From NCBI RefSeq assembly GCF_011075055.1, contig NC_058139.1, positions 19,117,584-19,181,583 of the forward strand: 64,000 nt of DNA, given 5' to 3'. A program made the position numbers and the translations under genes. Of this stretch, positions 1 to 10,774 are shown piece by piece. Source of the DNA: Mangifera indica. Taxonomy: Eukaryota; Streptophyta; Magnoliopsida; Sapindales; Anacardiaceae. Position 1 is the first letter of the stretch. Every line of letters starts with the position of its first letter. The notes under the pieces were generated by a model, which ran no database searches, was not told where the DNA came from, and saw only the letters and a list, made by a program, of their open reading frames with translations.

Positions 1-403
1 GTCTACAATATTTGAGGTTAAAAGTGAATACCTAGAGAAAAGCTGATTACTAGTGATATGTACTTCATATGGGGTTTATAGCGGAATTATATTACATTTG
101 ATAAATCTACCAAATTAATTAATAAAAATGTTTGGTGCCATTTTTCCCTTTCTTTCTTTTATGAAGTGCTTTTATGGTTTTCCTGAGGCATCTCTTTTAT
201 ACCAACGAGGATGCAGGACTTGATAGTGACTGGGGAAATGATCCTTGCCTTTTTTAACTGGTAAGCTCTATGCCTTCGGCACTTAATCGTTGATATGTGG
301 AGAAATTTTAATTGAGCGGTGACATTTATTGGCGTGTGTGCCTTATAAAGTGTCTTTCTATTAGATTTGATTGTGTGGAGTGGAGCATCTCCAATGCCAA
401 TAA
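1..403. other. Spacer, no gene seen
   Basis: I see no coding region on either strand. Positions 341-400 form the left copy of a roughly 60-bp direct repeat whose other copy is at 908-966, so the MITE at 404-895 sits between two copies of its own flank. The TAA at 401-403 is the left target-site repeat of that MITE. Confidence 0.5.
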
Positions 404-895
404 GGAGGCATTTGGTTTGAAAAATGTTTTATTATCAAAAATAAAAAATTATTTTAAAAATAAGTTATTTAGATAATTATTGAATATAAATTATTACTAT
501 ATTTAATCAAATTTTATAAAATTTAAAAGATATAAATAATTGTTATATTCGGTTAAAGGTATCAAAATAATAATAAAATATTATTTTATTTATGTACTTT
601 TTATATATAATTATTCTAAAATATTTTATATGTTATTAGTTATATTAATTGAAAATGAAGAAATTTTTATTTTAAAAAATTAATAAATAATAAAATAATT
701 ATAATAAAATCAAAATTATCTTGATAATTTTGTAATATTTAATGTAAATATAGTAATTAAATTATCTTTTATATTATCTGTTATATTATTATTATTAATA
801 AAAAAATTTTATTATCTGGTAAATTAAACAAAGAAATATTATTAATAAGGTATAAATTATTAAAATAATATTTTAATACTTAAACAAATGTAGCC
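404..895. mobile_element. Tourist-like MITE, TAA target site
   Basis: This 492-bp A+T-rich element lies between TAA repeats at 401-403 and 896-898. Its ends are imperfect inverted repeats: GGAGGCATTTGGTTTGA on the left, and the right end read in reverse begins GGCTACATTTGTTTAA. Internal sequence matches the elements at 8976-10774, 19659-20145 and 42360-42854. A 3-bp TAA duplication and short G-rich inverted ends fit non-autonomous PIF/Harbinger (Tourist) elements. It has no coding capacity. The family assignment rests on the target site and ends only. Confidence 0.75.
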
Positions 896-1222
896 TAATT
901 GTGTCTACCTTATAAATTGATATTATGTTGGGTTTGATAGTATGGAGTAGTACTTTCCAATGCCAATTGTAGAATTACGGTTACTTCTGTCTGGACATAA
1001 TTGTCTGATAAAAAGATGGGTTAATTCAAATCATAAAATTAGATTAAATTGTTCAAAAATTATAATTTAGTTTAATTTAATTTATAAAATAATTTAATTT
1101 AAATTAATTTTAAAAAAATTGTACGGTTTCCAAATTGAACTAAATCGAAAGCCTTTATATTTATATATATATATATGAAACCAGATTTGACAAACTTTTA
1201 ACATGTAGTTAGGTATACCATT

Positions 1223-1294
<72 letters not shown>

Positions 1295-2072
1295 TTATTT
1301 ATATCTTTATTAAATATGTACTTCATATTCATTTGCTGTATTTATTTAATATCCTATATAATTATAATTATATTATTACTTATTAAATTTAAACTATTCA
1401 AAAGGTAATGATTTTTATTAAATTCATATAATAATTTAAATCAGTGTAAATAATTTTTTTGTTTGGTTTAAAATTTTTTAAATCTTGTTTAATTTAGTTT
1501 AAAAATTTTTTTAAACCATGCAAAATCAGACCGTTAGCACTCTTAACCCAACATATCAGATTATTCATTCCTGTAGAAACTAGTTTGCAAGAATGAAAGT
1601 GGTTGTTGAGTCTGAATACCTAAATTTTTTTTTTTTTAATTTATAATACTGTGTTGCTTTTAGCGCAAAGATTTTTGAATCCAGAACAAGTTGTCATCAG
1701 TGCTCAGTTAGAGAATCTACGAGCCTCAGAGGGGTAAGTGAGGCATTAGGGTTACGGGTTGGTTACCCATCATTCAAAGTGATTTCATTCAGCAGTCAAA
1801 TATCAGATTTCCCAATAAAGCCAAGGAATTGGCATCTTTGTTGTGTCTTCAACAAGCTCACCAAATGAAAGAATAAGAGCACAGAAGTTTTTTTTTTTAA
1901 TACATATTTGCCTAATGCCTACACAATAAATTATCCCAAAGACTTTCTGTATCTTTTGCTTTATATGTTGAAGAAAATGAACCAGTTGCAAGCTGAGGTT
2001 ACTTGATGAAATTTCCAAATTTGACCAGTGTAAAATAAAATCACATTGTCAATGCAAAAAGAATTTAAGTCT
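896..2072. other. Spacer with AT microsatellite
   Basis: No gene is recognisable. Positions 1000-1550 are rich in GGTTTGATT/AATTTAATT-like motifs that recur at 11731-12090, 40890-41310 and 52960-53370 and look like degraded non-autonomous elements. An (AT)n run of about 60 bp lies at 1230-1290. Short minus-strand open frames around 1803-2018 show no recognisable protein. Confidence 0.5.
1230..1290. repeat. (AT)n microsatellite
   Basis: Uninterrupted AT dinucleotide run of about 60 bp in spacer DNA. Confidence 0.95.
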
Positions 2073-3215
2073 TCACTGATGGGTTTTCCGTTTACTGCTA
2101 TTTTCTGAAGGCCCTGCTAGAAACTGCAAGATTGGCTTAACCTGGACGACAGCAAGTCTGCACTTCTCAGCAATCTGATTAGCATCCATAGGCCCCTCGT
2201 GGTCCTCAGCCTTGCCCTGATGCAGCAGCATGATGCGGCTAAGCCGTGCTATGTATACTTATCAATATTCTATACTCATGATATATCAAACGATACAGAT
2301 AAAAAATAATACGTATCATGAGATATATAAAATTAATATTATATAATAAATATATTATATAAAATGATATATATTATTAATACAGATAGATATACTTTTT
2401 AAAAAAAATGATAAAGTAATAAAGACGTATACGAGAAATTTTAAATTTTTAAGTATATTTATAATATTTTTTAAAATAATGACTTCTCATTTAAAATTTG
2501 TTATTATTTTATTTTTTAAAAACTGTATTATACGATATGATACTTAATAGACAATACAAAAAATTAGATTTTTGATGCACGATTCAAGTAGCATGATGCT
2601 ACATTTAAGGTTCCTGGAGGGACAGGCCTTTCCTTATCCAGTGTGGTGTTTGGAAGTTGCGGCATTGGTCTATTATCTCTTTCCCCCACTGATGACTGCA
2701 ACAATAATTTGGAATTTCATAAATCACAGGCGCCAGAAGCAATCAACATGGTGCAAACTGTTTTTACTAAACAAATATTTTCTCATCAAGCTATAGCAAT
2801 GGACAATGGTGGTGAGCTTCGGAGTTAACTGGAAGTTGTTTAACAGCCAGCTCTAATATTCAAAATCTCACCTCACCCATCTCAAGTTTTCCTCCAGGCT
2901 TTGTTCTGACTCTTCCCAGCATTTGACCGAGCATTTCATCATGTCTGGGTTCTCGTTCTTCAAGCACATTGTTGGCATTGAAGTGCTTCGTCTCATCGTC
3001 AAAAGATCACCCAAAATTATAGAATTCACTACATTTTCTCAGAATTACAGTAAATTCAATCAATAAATGGCAACAGTAAAGAGGAGTTTACTAGGACGAT
3101 TGCGTCCGTGGAATGGAGCAGCAGTCCGGGAGATCTTGACCTCTTCGGTGGGGTTGACAGGTGGTTTCCGATCGACTGCATTCCTTCCAGTTGCTCGACG
3201 AAATGCCTGACCCAT
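2073..3215 (-). pseudogene. Interrupted small gene, possibly NDUFAF4-like
   Basis: Three blocks of conserved-looking protein run down the minus strand. Block 1 (3215 to about 3098) starts at an ATG after a purine-rich leader and begins MGQAFRRATGR. Block 2 (about 2991-2873) ends LGRVRTKPGGKLEMGE at a GTGAGA donor. Block 3 opens after a TTGTTGCAG acceptor near 2729 and reads through RPVPPGTLNVA to about 2599, then resumes at 2246 with RLSRIMLLHQGKAEDHEG and ends at TGA 2073-2075. The pattern of small basic start, P-P-G-T-L and a closing helical domain resembles plant proteins related to complex I assembly factor NDUFAF4, from memory and unverified. I find no donor/acceptor pair that joins blocks 1 and 2 in frame except by skipping conserved sequence. 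A 345-bp insert breaks block 3. I therefore call it a probable pseudogene; unusual splicing could rescue it. Confidence 0.5.
2247..2601. mobile_element. AT-rich insert with TGCTA repeats
   Basis: A 345-bp very A+T-rich segment (2252-2596) lies between TGCTA at 2247-2251 and TGCTA at 2597-2601. Removing it with one TGCTA restores a continuous frame reading LNVARLSRIM across the junction in the minus-strand gene. That indicates an insertion with a 5-bp target duplication. The ends are not clear inverted repeats and do not form TG...CA, so the element class is unknown. A short intron (GT near 2574, AG near 2250) would also keep frame but adds six residues. Confidence 0.55.
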
Positions 3216-4576
3216 CTTCTTCTTCTCTTACTAATTTATTACCAACTCAAAACGACACAACAGCTCAGTTTTTCAGCTAAATTAGTGATAACCGTAAGCA
3301 TGAAGGTGGGGGCAGAAGAAATGAAGGGGACGAAAGCACGCGCCTTGTTGAGAGGTGCCCACGTGGATCACTTTTTAGATAGCCAAGTACCTATCCTCTG
3401 TGCCTTTCTTTTGGTTAAACGTTGCTTCGTGCGCGCACCAGGTAAGAGAAGATCATTTCAATCTGAATTTAAGATCTCTAATGGTAATAAAGAGAGAATT
3501 CACTGATATAATAAAAAAAAAGAGAAAGGGATGAGGCATGGATAAAAAAAATTATCACAATTGAAAATAAAAATACATGTGTCCTATCCTCTCTCTTGCT
3601 ACTATCTCTATCCTCGTTCCATTATATTGATATTTTTATTTAAAATATTAGTATATTTTTATAATTTTAAATTATTTATATTTGTGTTGTACATATTAAG
3701 ATGTTAATATATTATATTTAAAATAGTAGGTTAATTTTAATTATACTTAATTTTATTTTTTAATATATTTATGTTGTATTTAAAGGGCATAAGAAAAATA
3801 TTTTTTCTTATATATACCGGGAGGATATTTTTTTTCACAAAAATAGAAAAGAGATGAAAAAAAAAAAATTTCTTTATAGAGAGAGGATGAGAAAACCTTC
3901 TCATCTCCGTGATAAAGATAGAGTCAAAAACAATAATTGATATCCTTTGTAAGGATGAGGACAGGGATCTCAATTCTCTTCCCATCCCTCTCTGGTGTCA
4001 TCCCAACACCAGATTTTATCAAAGTTTGGGTAAATACAAACAAGCGTGAGCTAAGAAATGAATATTTTTTATTTGATCAGACAACAACAGATAAAAAGAG
4101 TATCTGATTTTCAGGTTAAACTCCTGTCGATTATTAAATTTTGTATATCACTTATTTGCTGTAATTGATTCAGTCCCAAAATGATAATTCAGTTCAAATA
4201 AAGATTGCTCGTTGAAAAAAGTAATAGACCATAAATTTTCACTTCATTAAGGATGATTTATAATGAAAACAAACACAAAAGGCAACCTATAGTGTCTGTC
4301 AATATGGATTCTGCATTGGATTATAATGAACTAAAATCACTTTTACAATGGGAGGAGAATCTTGATCAGAATGTAGAATCAACTGCAGTCTTGGTACCAG
4401 GCAGAATGCTTGCATCCTGTAAATCTTCCCGTGGACATTCTGGTCTCATGAAATCTCTATATATGCTGCATTGCAATGCTCTTCGTAGATCACAGACTCC
4501 AAAGCAGCTGACGGGATGATGATAATCTATATAAAACGTTGCTGGAAGTTATATTATTATGCCATAATCAGAGCAC
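3216..4576. other. Spacer between minus-strand genes
   Basis: Positions 3216-3260 hold the leader of the upstream minus-strand gene. 3545-3999 is a repeat described separately. 4253-4576 probably includes the 3' UTR of the SANT/ELM2 gene: an 88-codon plus-strand frame there matches nothing I know and lies antisense to the transcript end. I see nothing else. Confidence 0.45.
3545..3999 (-). repeat. Non-autonomous repeat, GGATGACA ends
   Basis: Read on the minus strand this segment aligns along its length with 18030-18460 on the plus strand. Both begin GGGATGACA, continue through purine-rich text with TTACAAAGGATATCAAT-like words, then ACAACATAA and AACATAAATATATTAA-like A+T-rich stretches. 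Two dispersed copies in opposite orientations mark a repeat family. I see no coding capacity and no clear target duplication. Confidence 0.5.
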
Positions 4577-7236
4577 TCAATCAACTTTTAATCCAAGATT
4601 TGAAGCGAAAATATTGTTATTTTCACTACACAGATCATCTTGTGTCTCCTCATCATGTTGTAAATTGGCAACAGCACTGCCAAGATTCTCATTAACTCTT
4701 CCCCTACTACGGGCACGACGAGAAGGTAACTGGGTTTCTTGTGGAAAGGCATCTCCAAATCTCCGCTTCTGCTTTGTGTTTAAAAATCCAAAAGCAAGAG
4801 CTTCCAGTGCTTTGGTGGTCAGAGGACGGTTTCTTGTACTGTGTCTCCGATTGATCATGTTAGGCTGCTGTTCCAAAGTATGCAAATTTGCACTGGAATC
4901 ATCCGGTTGTCTGCTTGTCTGATCAGGTTGTCCTTTTGTCTCTTCCTTGATAAAATATTCATCAGTTTCACCATCTGGAAGAATAGGCAAGTTTAGGTCG
5001 ATCACCCTGCGGAGTGGAGGTTCCTCGTAAGGATGTTCAACATCAGAAATTGTATTACTGAGATTGCCTTCACCACTTGTGATTAAGCCTCCCTTATGCA
5101 AAGGGCCAGTGGATGCTAAATTCTCCTGCGATGGATCAACTTGAAAGGTGACACTCTCACTAGAATCAGCATAGCCATCACTGCATCTGGCCTCATCTTG
5201 TTTAAATACAGGACTCACTAAGCCATTAATTGTGACACCGGTAGTCTCCGAACGATTACAAGCAGTTAGTCTCCGACCTTTTTTTGTAGCAGGGGCTAGA
5301 CGAACATTATTGCTAGGTTTCATTCTCTGGCTCAATTCGGCTTTTATTGCATTTCTTGGTTGTGTGCCATTGCAGATACTGCTTTTCTGGTCTGAAAATT
5401 TTACAACAGGTGCATTAGTCAAGTCCGGGCCACATACTGATAAGGTCCCATTTGAAGCATTACTGAGAATCCTGTCAAAAGACACATCCATGTCAAAATC
5501 GACTGCATTTGAAGCATTCCTGAGTAACCCATTAAAGGACTCATCGATATCTATCTTTGTTGGTTTTAAACCATTTTGTTTTTCCCTATCAGGACACATG
5601 GTATCAGGAGAATCAGATTCATCTGTTGACTCCTCAGAAGTTTCTGTGCCACTATCTTCAGTATGACTTCTGGAGCTGGTAGGATTCCTCATTTCGACTG
5701 GCAAGCTTCTCAATTCTCTAACCTTCATTGTTCCCCCGTTAGCAAGACTTGTGTCCACAACAGTAAACTTCATGACATCCTTACAATTTGGAGTACGGGG
5801 CCTGAGATAACAGTGCCGCTGCTGATCAGCAAAATCTACTTTGTTCAATACAGTTTCATTGGCCCATCCATTTTCTTCCTTGCTAGTATCTCCCTTATCA
5901 TCTCCAATCTCAAGCTCAAGAAGCCCAGGTTCTCCAGCAACTTTGTTCAGGACATCACTGACTGAATCAAAATAGTGGTTTCCCTTCACTAATTTCCTTC
6001 TTGAAAACTTCTTTACACCAGGGATAAGAAAGACCAATGAATGCTTGGACCCTGAAGCACAACCATGATTATTTGGCTCCTCAGAGTGCCACCCTCTTGC
6101 TAGTAAGCGAGGCCAAACAGCTTCCCAGAAGACATCACTTGAGCGTGCTTTGCTTAACCTGTAACCTCCTGTCAGAAATTTGATAATCTCCATGGATGTA
6201 AGCTTGGACCATTCCTTGCCAATGGGTATCTCTGGACGGCCATTATCAACTTGATTGGACTTCAAAGGCTCCATGGCCATGCCTGTGAGATCCTGCTTCC
6301 CTTTACCAATTCCAACTGCCTCCACAAGAGCATTCAACCCAACTTTATCCCTTAAAGTAAAAACATACTCTTCCAAAGAAAGTTTTCCCTCTTCAAGTGC
6401 CTTGGAATCCTACAAATGGAAAAAATTTACAATTTGATAGTAAAACACATTTCTTTTTTTTTGAAGGCAACAGCAAGATGTGGAAACAGTTGAAAAAGTA
6501 CCTCTAATAGAGTATTTCGACTTTCCTCCGACAAATGGAGTTGTAAACGAGATAGCAATTCCTGTTGCCTGATTCCTGTAAAAATTCTTTGCCCATATAC
6601 ACATCTTTTGCTTTTTATTTTCCTGCACTCTGACCACTTAAGGTATTTTTCTGACCTATAGAATGTTCCATAGTACAATGACAGTATTTCCCCCATCCTT
6701 TTACTCCCAACAAATTTCTTCACCTGAACAAGATTCTTCCCAAAGATATATAAACCAAGGACAAAACTAGCTTTATCAATTTCACCCCATGTGTCATCTG
6801 CAGAACCTGGAACCAATTGGTAGCCTTTGCCATTATCCTTCTGATCCATTTCATTCTTAGGCTCAACTTTTGGTTTCAAACGGCACCTTCCAGAAGAATT
6901 TTGGGTCCCTTTGGCACATCCTGATATATCAATTGAATCACCATGAGCTTCCAGGGGTTCATGTTTATATCCAACTTCATCATTGATCCAGGTTGCTGGT
7001 ATCGGCAATCCCGTTAGCAATGTGTGGGGAATGTCAGCTGGGTTCTTTGTACCGAAGAGGCAGTCAGATTCTGCTACTAGAGATGGAATTTCAACCTGAA
7101 ACTCATAGCCAACTCGAGGAAGCAACTCTGGCTCACTATATTCATCACGTACATCAGCAGATTCTGGAGAAAGTAATTTATCGCTGGGTGAATCTTCAAG
7201 AACAGCCCCACAATTATTTTCTTGCATTACATCCAT
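4577..7236 (-). CDS. SANT/ELM2-like nuclear protein with EAR motif
   Basis: Two coding exons, 7236-6502 and 6409-4577, joined in phase 0 by a 92-bp GT-AG intron, give 855 residues. The start is the ATG at 7236, directly after a TTTTGTTGCAG acceptor, so the coding sequence begins with its exon. Residues about 40-62 hold the ELM2-like stretch PRVGYEFQVEIPSL. Residues 148-200 fit a SANT domain: W150, E152, F158, F165, K180 and a Y-rich third helix. A second conserved block follows the intron (about 305-400, WSKLTSMEIIKFLTGGYRLS). DLNLP at 716-720 is an EAR-type motif, known in plants to recruit TOPLESS co-repressors. The last 100 residues are basic and probably nuclear-targeting. It matches the plant 'arginine-glutamic acid dipeptide repeat' family (Arabidopsis At2g47820 group), so a chromatin co-repressor role is likely. 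A leader exon lies at about 8372 and above. Confidence 0.88.
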
Positions 7237-8371
7237 CTGCAACAAAATATGAATAAATCCAAGTTTATTATGCCTTCAATATCAACAAAAAATAGAAGAA
7301 AGTACCCTTATCTGTCAACAGAGAATCCAGAGGTCTCACAGTGTTAATGTTTCTGTTTTGTTACATTAGCAAGAATAATAACATTCTTAGACTTCCACAA
7401 ATTATCTAATACAAGCTTACAAATTAATACTGAAATTAAAAAAAAAATAAATTAATATACAAACAAAAAGGAATGACAAGGTGCAGAAGTTTATGAGCTA
7501 TAGAACAGTGAAACATATACAATTTTGGTTTCTTTTTTTTTTTTTTTCTACTATTTATCCAAATTCAGAATACCCAAAGGGAAAAATATAAAAATAAAAA
7601 TAAAAACCACATAATTTAATATATAAAAGCAAACTTTGTGAATATATTAACAAATATTCCTGGAGAAAAAGCAGCATATAAATTCCTAAAATATAAGCAA
7701 CATTCAGAAAAAACAAATGGAATAATAGAGCAGCGGTCACAAACTGAAAAAAAAAAAAAAAAAAAGGAAACCCAGATCTATTTTTGAACCCGAATGAACC
7801 AACAAAGAATTCCGGTAACTGTAAAAACCAAAACCTCACACAAAAAATATAAGTGCCTACAAAGCAGTAAGCACATTCTTGGCCATATCAAACAAAGAAC
7901 TCTGGGATGAACACTCCACCCAAACAAACAAACAAATAATAAACATAAAGCAAGAAACACTGTTTGCAACGAGAATTCTAATATGATCCCCAGAAATTTA
8001 AGCTTTCAAGATGGTAAAAAGAGAGAAGATAAGAAAGAGTACATTAAATCGTAGAAGAAGCAAAGCACAGTACAATACAAAGAAAAAGAAAAGACAAGAA
8101 AATTTTACTACAAGTATTAAGCTACCATGTAGAAGAAAAATACAAATAAAAATAAAAATTATATTATTATTATTTGCAAAGCAAACACGTCAAAAACTAA
8201 GCTGAAGAAGCATCCTGGGGAAATGGGTATTCCTTGTTACGCACCGATTAACAGCAACTTGTAAATTAAAATAAACAAAACGAGAACTTGTTCACGGTTA
8301 GAGAAAGAGACACACGCAGACTCATATATATGTTTTTACGAAAACAGAAAGTAAAAATACAGATAAAGTAC
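7237..8371 (-). other. 5' UTR intron of the SANT/ELM2 gene
   Basis: An excellent donor, TCTTCACAG followed by GTACTTTAT, lies at 8372/8371, and an excellent acceptor, TTTTGTTGCAG, at 7239-7237. The 1135-bp interval has no reading frame related to the gene and carries several T tracts. Leader introns of this kind often raise expression in plants. Splicing here is inferred from the sites alone. Confidence 0.7.
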
Positions 8372-8521
8372 CTGTGAAGAGATAGATAGAGATAGAGAGA
8401 GGTTAAAGTTTCATGGCCAGAGCCGAGAAGAGAAAATGATAGAAATTTTAAGAAAATTAGAAACAACTAATAAAGATTCTTTTCTGTATTTAAAGCTGCG
8501 ACTAGCGAAGAGAGAAAGAGA

Positions 8522-8566
<45 letters not shown>
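8372..8566 (-). promoter_or_regulatory. Leader exon and core promoter of SANT gene
   Basis: Read on the minus strand, a pyrimidine-rich leader (CTCTCTCTATCTC) runs to the donor at 8372. Upstream, where a TATA box would lie, there is only an (AT)n run (8529-8566) next to a (TATG)n tract. The start of transcription is probably near 8480-8520, by inference from spacing. Confidence 0.5.
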
Positions 8567-8589
<23 letters not shown>

Positions 8590-8590
8590 A
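8529..8590. repeat. (AT)n and (TATG)n microsatellite
   Basis: About 37 bp of AT repeats are followed by several TATG units. The tract sits at the presumed core promoter of the minus-strand SANT/ELM2 gene. Confidence 0.95.
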
Positions 8591-8975
8591 TGTATATGTA
8601 TATTATACGAATTTTATGGAATATTTTATTTATTTAATTATTTTTTTTCTATTTTCCTGTTTTGTTGTTTGTAGGGACCCTCTGGCTAGCTGTTTAAAGT
8701 ATGAAAATTGACGTCTCCACGCGCCTTTACTGAAGCGTGGCGCGTCGGCAAGTGCCTAATAATACCTCTATTTTTATTTATATTTATTTTCAAAACTAAT
8801 TTTTTCAATTATTTATTTATTTTGTATGATAAGTTATATTTATTATAATAAATTTATTTCTTATCTTAAAATTTTTATCATGAGAAAAAGTTAATATAAT
8901 TTTAATACCCATGTAAATACACATTCAACTTTATTAAGGAAACGTTTTGTTCAAGGTAATTATATATTACTTTAA
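8591..8975. other. Upstream region of SANT gene
   Basis: Mostly A+T-rich with one G+C-rich island at 8711-8750 containing CCACGCGCC and, 13 bp on, GTGGCGCG, an interrupted inverted repeat. No gene is visible. Confidence 0.5.
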
Positions 8976-9398
8976 GAAAATGTTTGCTTTGAATAATATT
9001 TTATTATTAAAATTAAAAAATTACCTTGTAGATAGATTATTTATAAAATTATTGGGTATAAATGATTATTATGTTTGATAAAATTTAATAGGTATAAATA
9101 ATTATTATATTTAATTAAAGGTAATAAAAGAATGTCTTTAACTGAAAATAAGGGTATTTTTATCCTAAAAAATTAATAAATAAAAATATAATTATAATAA
9201 AATCGAAATTACATTGGTAATTTTTTAATACCTAAGTTGAAGGTAATAATCAAATTATCACTTATATTACCTGTGACAAATACATTGATAATAGAATATT
9301 ATCATAGTATTTTATTACTAACAAATTAAACAAGATAATATAAGTAATAAAATATAGTTATCAAAGTAATATTTATTAATTAGGAACTAAACCACCCG
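8976..9398 (+). mobile_element. MITE copy B of a four-copy cluster
   Basis: Preceded by TAA at 8973-8975. It begins GAAAATGTTTGCTTTGAATA, a decayed form of the family end, and ends in CTAAACCACCCG. Internal words such as AAATTACATTGGTAATTTT are found inverted in the next copy. It has no coding capacity. Confidence 0.65.
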
Positions 9399-9891
9399 TT
9401 AAAGTAATATGTCTTCCAGTTAATAAATATTACTTTGATAATCTATCTTTTATTATTTATATTATTTTATTTGGTTTATTAGTAATAAAATAATATGATA
9501 ATCTTCTATTATCAATGATGATGTGATAAGTAATGTAAATGATAATTTGATTACCACATTCACCTTAGGTATTAAAAAATTACCAATGTAATTTTGATTT
9601 TATTATAAATATATTTTTATTTATTAATTTTTTAGGATAAAAATACCCTTATTTTCAGTTTATATAACAAGTAATATAAAAAATATTTTAAAATAATTAT
9701 ACTCAAGAGTATTTAAGTAAAATAATTTACTAGCATTATTTCATTACTTCTAACCAATATAATAATTATTTATACATATTAAATTTTATCAAATATAATA
9801 ATCATTTATATCTAGTAATTTTCAAAATACTTTATCTTCAAGATAATCTTTCAATTTTAGTAATAAAACATTATTTAAACCAAATGCCCCC
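9399..9891 (-). mobile_element. MITE copy C, inverted to copy B
   Basis: Nearly the reverse complement of 8976-9398 over most of its length. Its outer end is intact, AACCAAATGCCCCC followed by TAA. With copy B it forms an inverted repeat with arms of roughly 400 bp and almost no spacer. Confidence 0.7.
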
Positions 9892-9894
9892 TAA

Positions 9895-10393
9895 GGATGA
9901 TTTGATTTTAGGAATGTTTTATTATCAAAATTGAAAAATTATCTTGAAGATAAATTATTTTAAAGATTACTGGGTATAAATTATTACTATGTTTAATAAA
10001 ATATGATAAAAATTGATAGGTATAAATAATTATTATGTTTAATTAGAGGTAATAAAATAATATCAGTATATTGTTTTACTTAAATACCTTTGGATATAAT
10101 TATTTAAAATATTTTTATGTTATTTGTTATATTAATTAAAAATAAGATTATTTTTATCTTAAAAAAATTAATAAATATGAATATAATCATAATAAAATAA
10201 AAATTATTTTGATAATATTTTTAATATTTAAGGTGGAGGTAGTTATCAGATTACCTTTTATATTATCTATCATATTATCATTGGTAATAGAAGAATATCG
10301 AAATTTTTTATTTTTTATAATCTAAATAAAGTAATATAAATAATAAAATATAGATTACGAGAGTAATCTTTAATTGCCTTAAACCAAATGCCC
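9895..10393 (+). mobile_element. MITE copy D
   Basis: Starts after the TAA at 9892-9894 shared with copy C and ends AACCAAATGCCCC before TTAATAA. It has the same orientation as copy B and the same order of internal words. Confidence 0.7.
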
Positions 10394-10774
10394 CTTAATA
10401 ATCTATTTCTCAGTACCAAAATTTTTATTATTAATGATAATGTAACAAACAATATAAAAGTAACTTGATTACTTCCTTATAATTAGACATTAAAATATTA
10501 TTAAAATAATATCAATTTTGTTATAATTCTATAATTATTTATTAATTTTTTAATACAAAAATATCTTTATTTTTAATTAATAATATAAATAATATTTTAA
10601 AAATAATTATACCCAAAATATTTTTAAAAATAATATTTTATTATATCTAATAAAATATAATAATAATAATTTATTTTTATAAATATAATAATTTTTTATA
10701 ACTAATAATTTAAAAAAAAAATTATTTTTGTAATAATATTTTATTTTTATTAATAATAAGTTACCGAAGCATCC
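10394..10774 (-). mobile_element. MITE copy E, partial
   Basis: Reverse orientation relative to copy D, more decayed, and ending TTACCGAAGCATCC before TAA (10775-10777). It is shorter than the roughly 490-bp copies, so probably partly deleted. Confidence 0.55.

Noticed and set aside
4539..5965. Long plus-strand frames (for example 4539-4922, 5232-5666)
   Set aside because: They are antisense to the conserved SANT/ELM2 exon and encode nothing recognisable.
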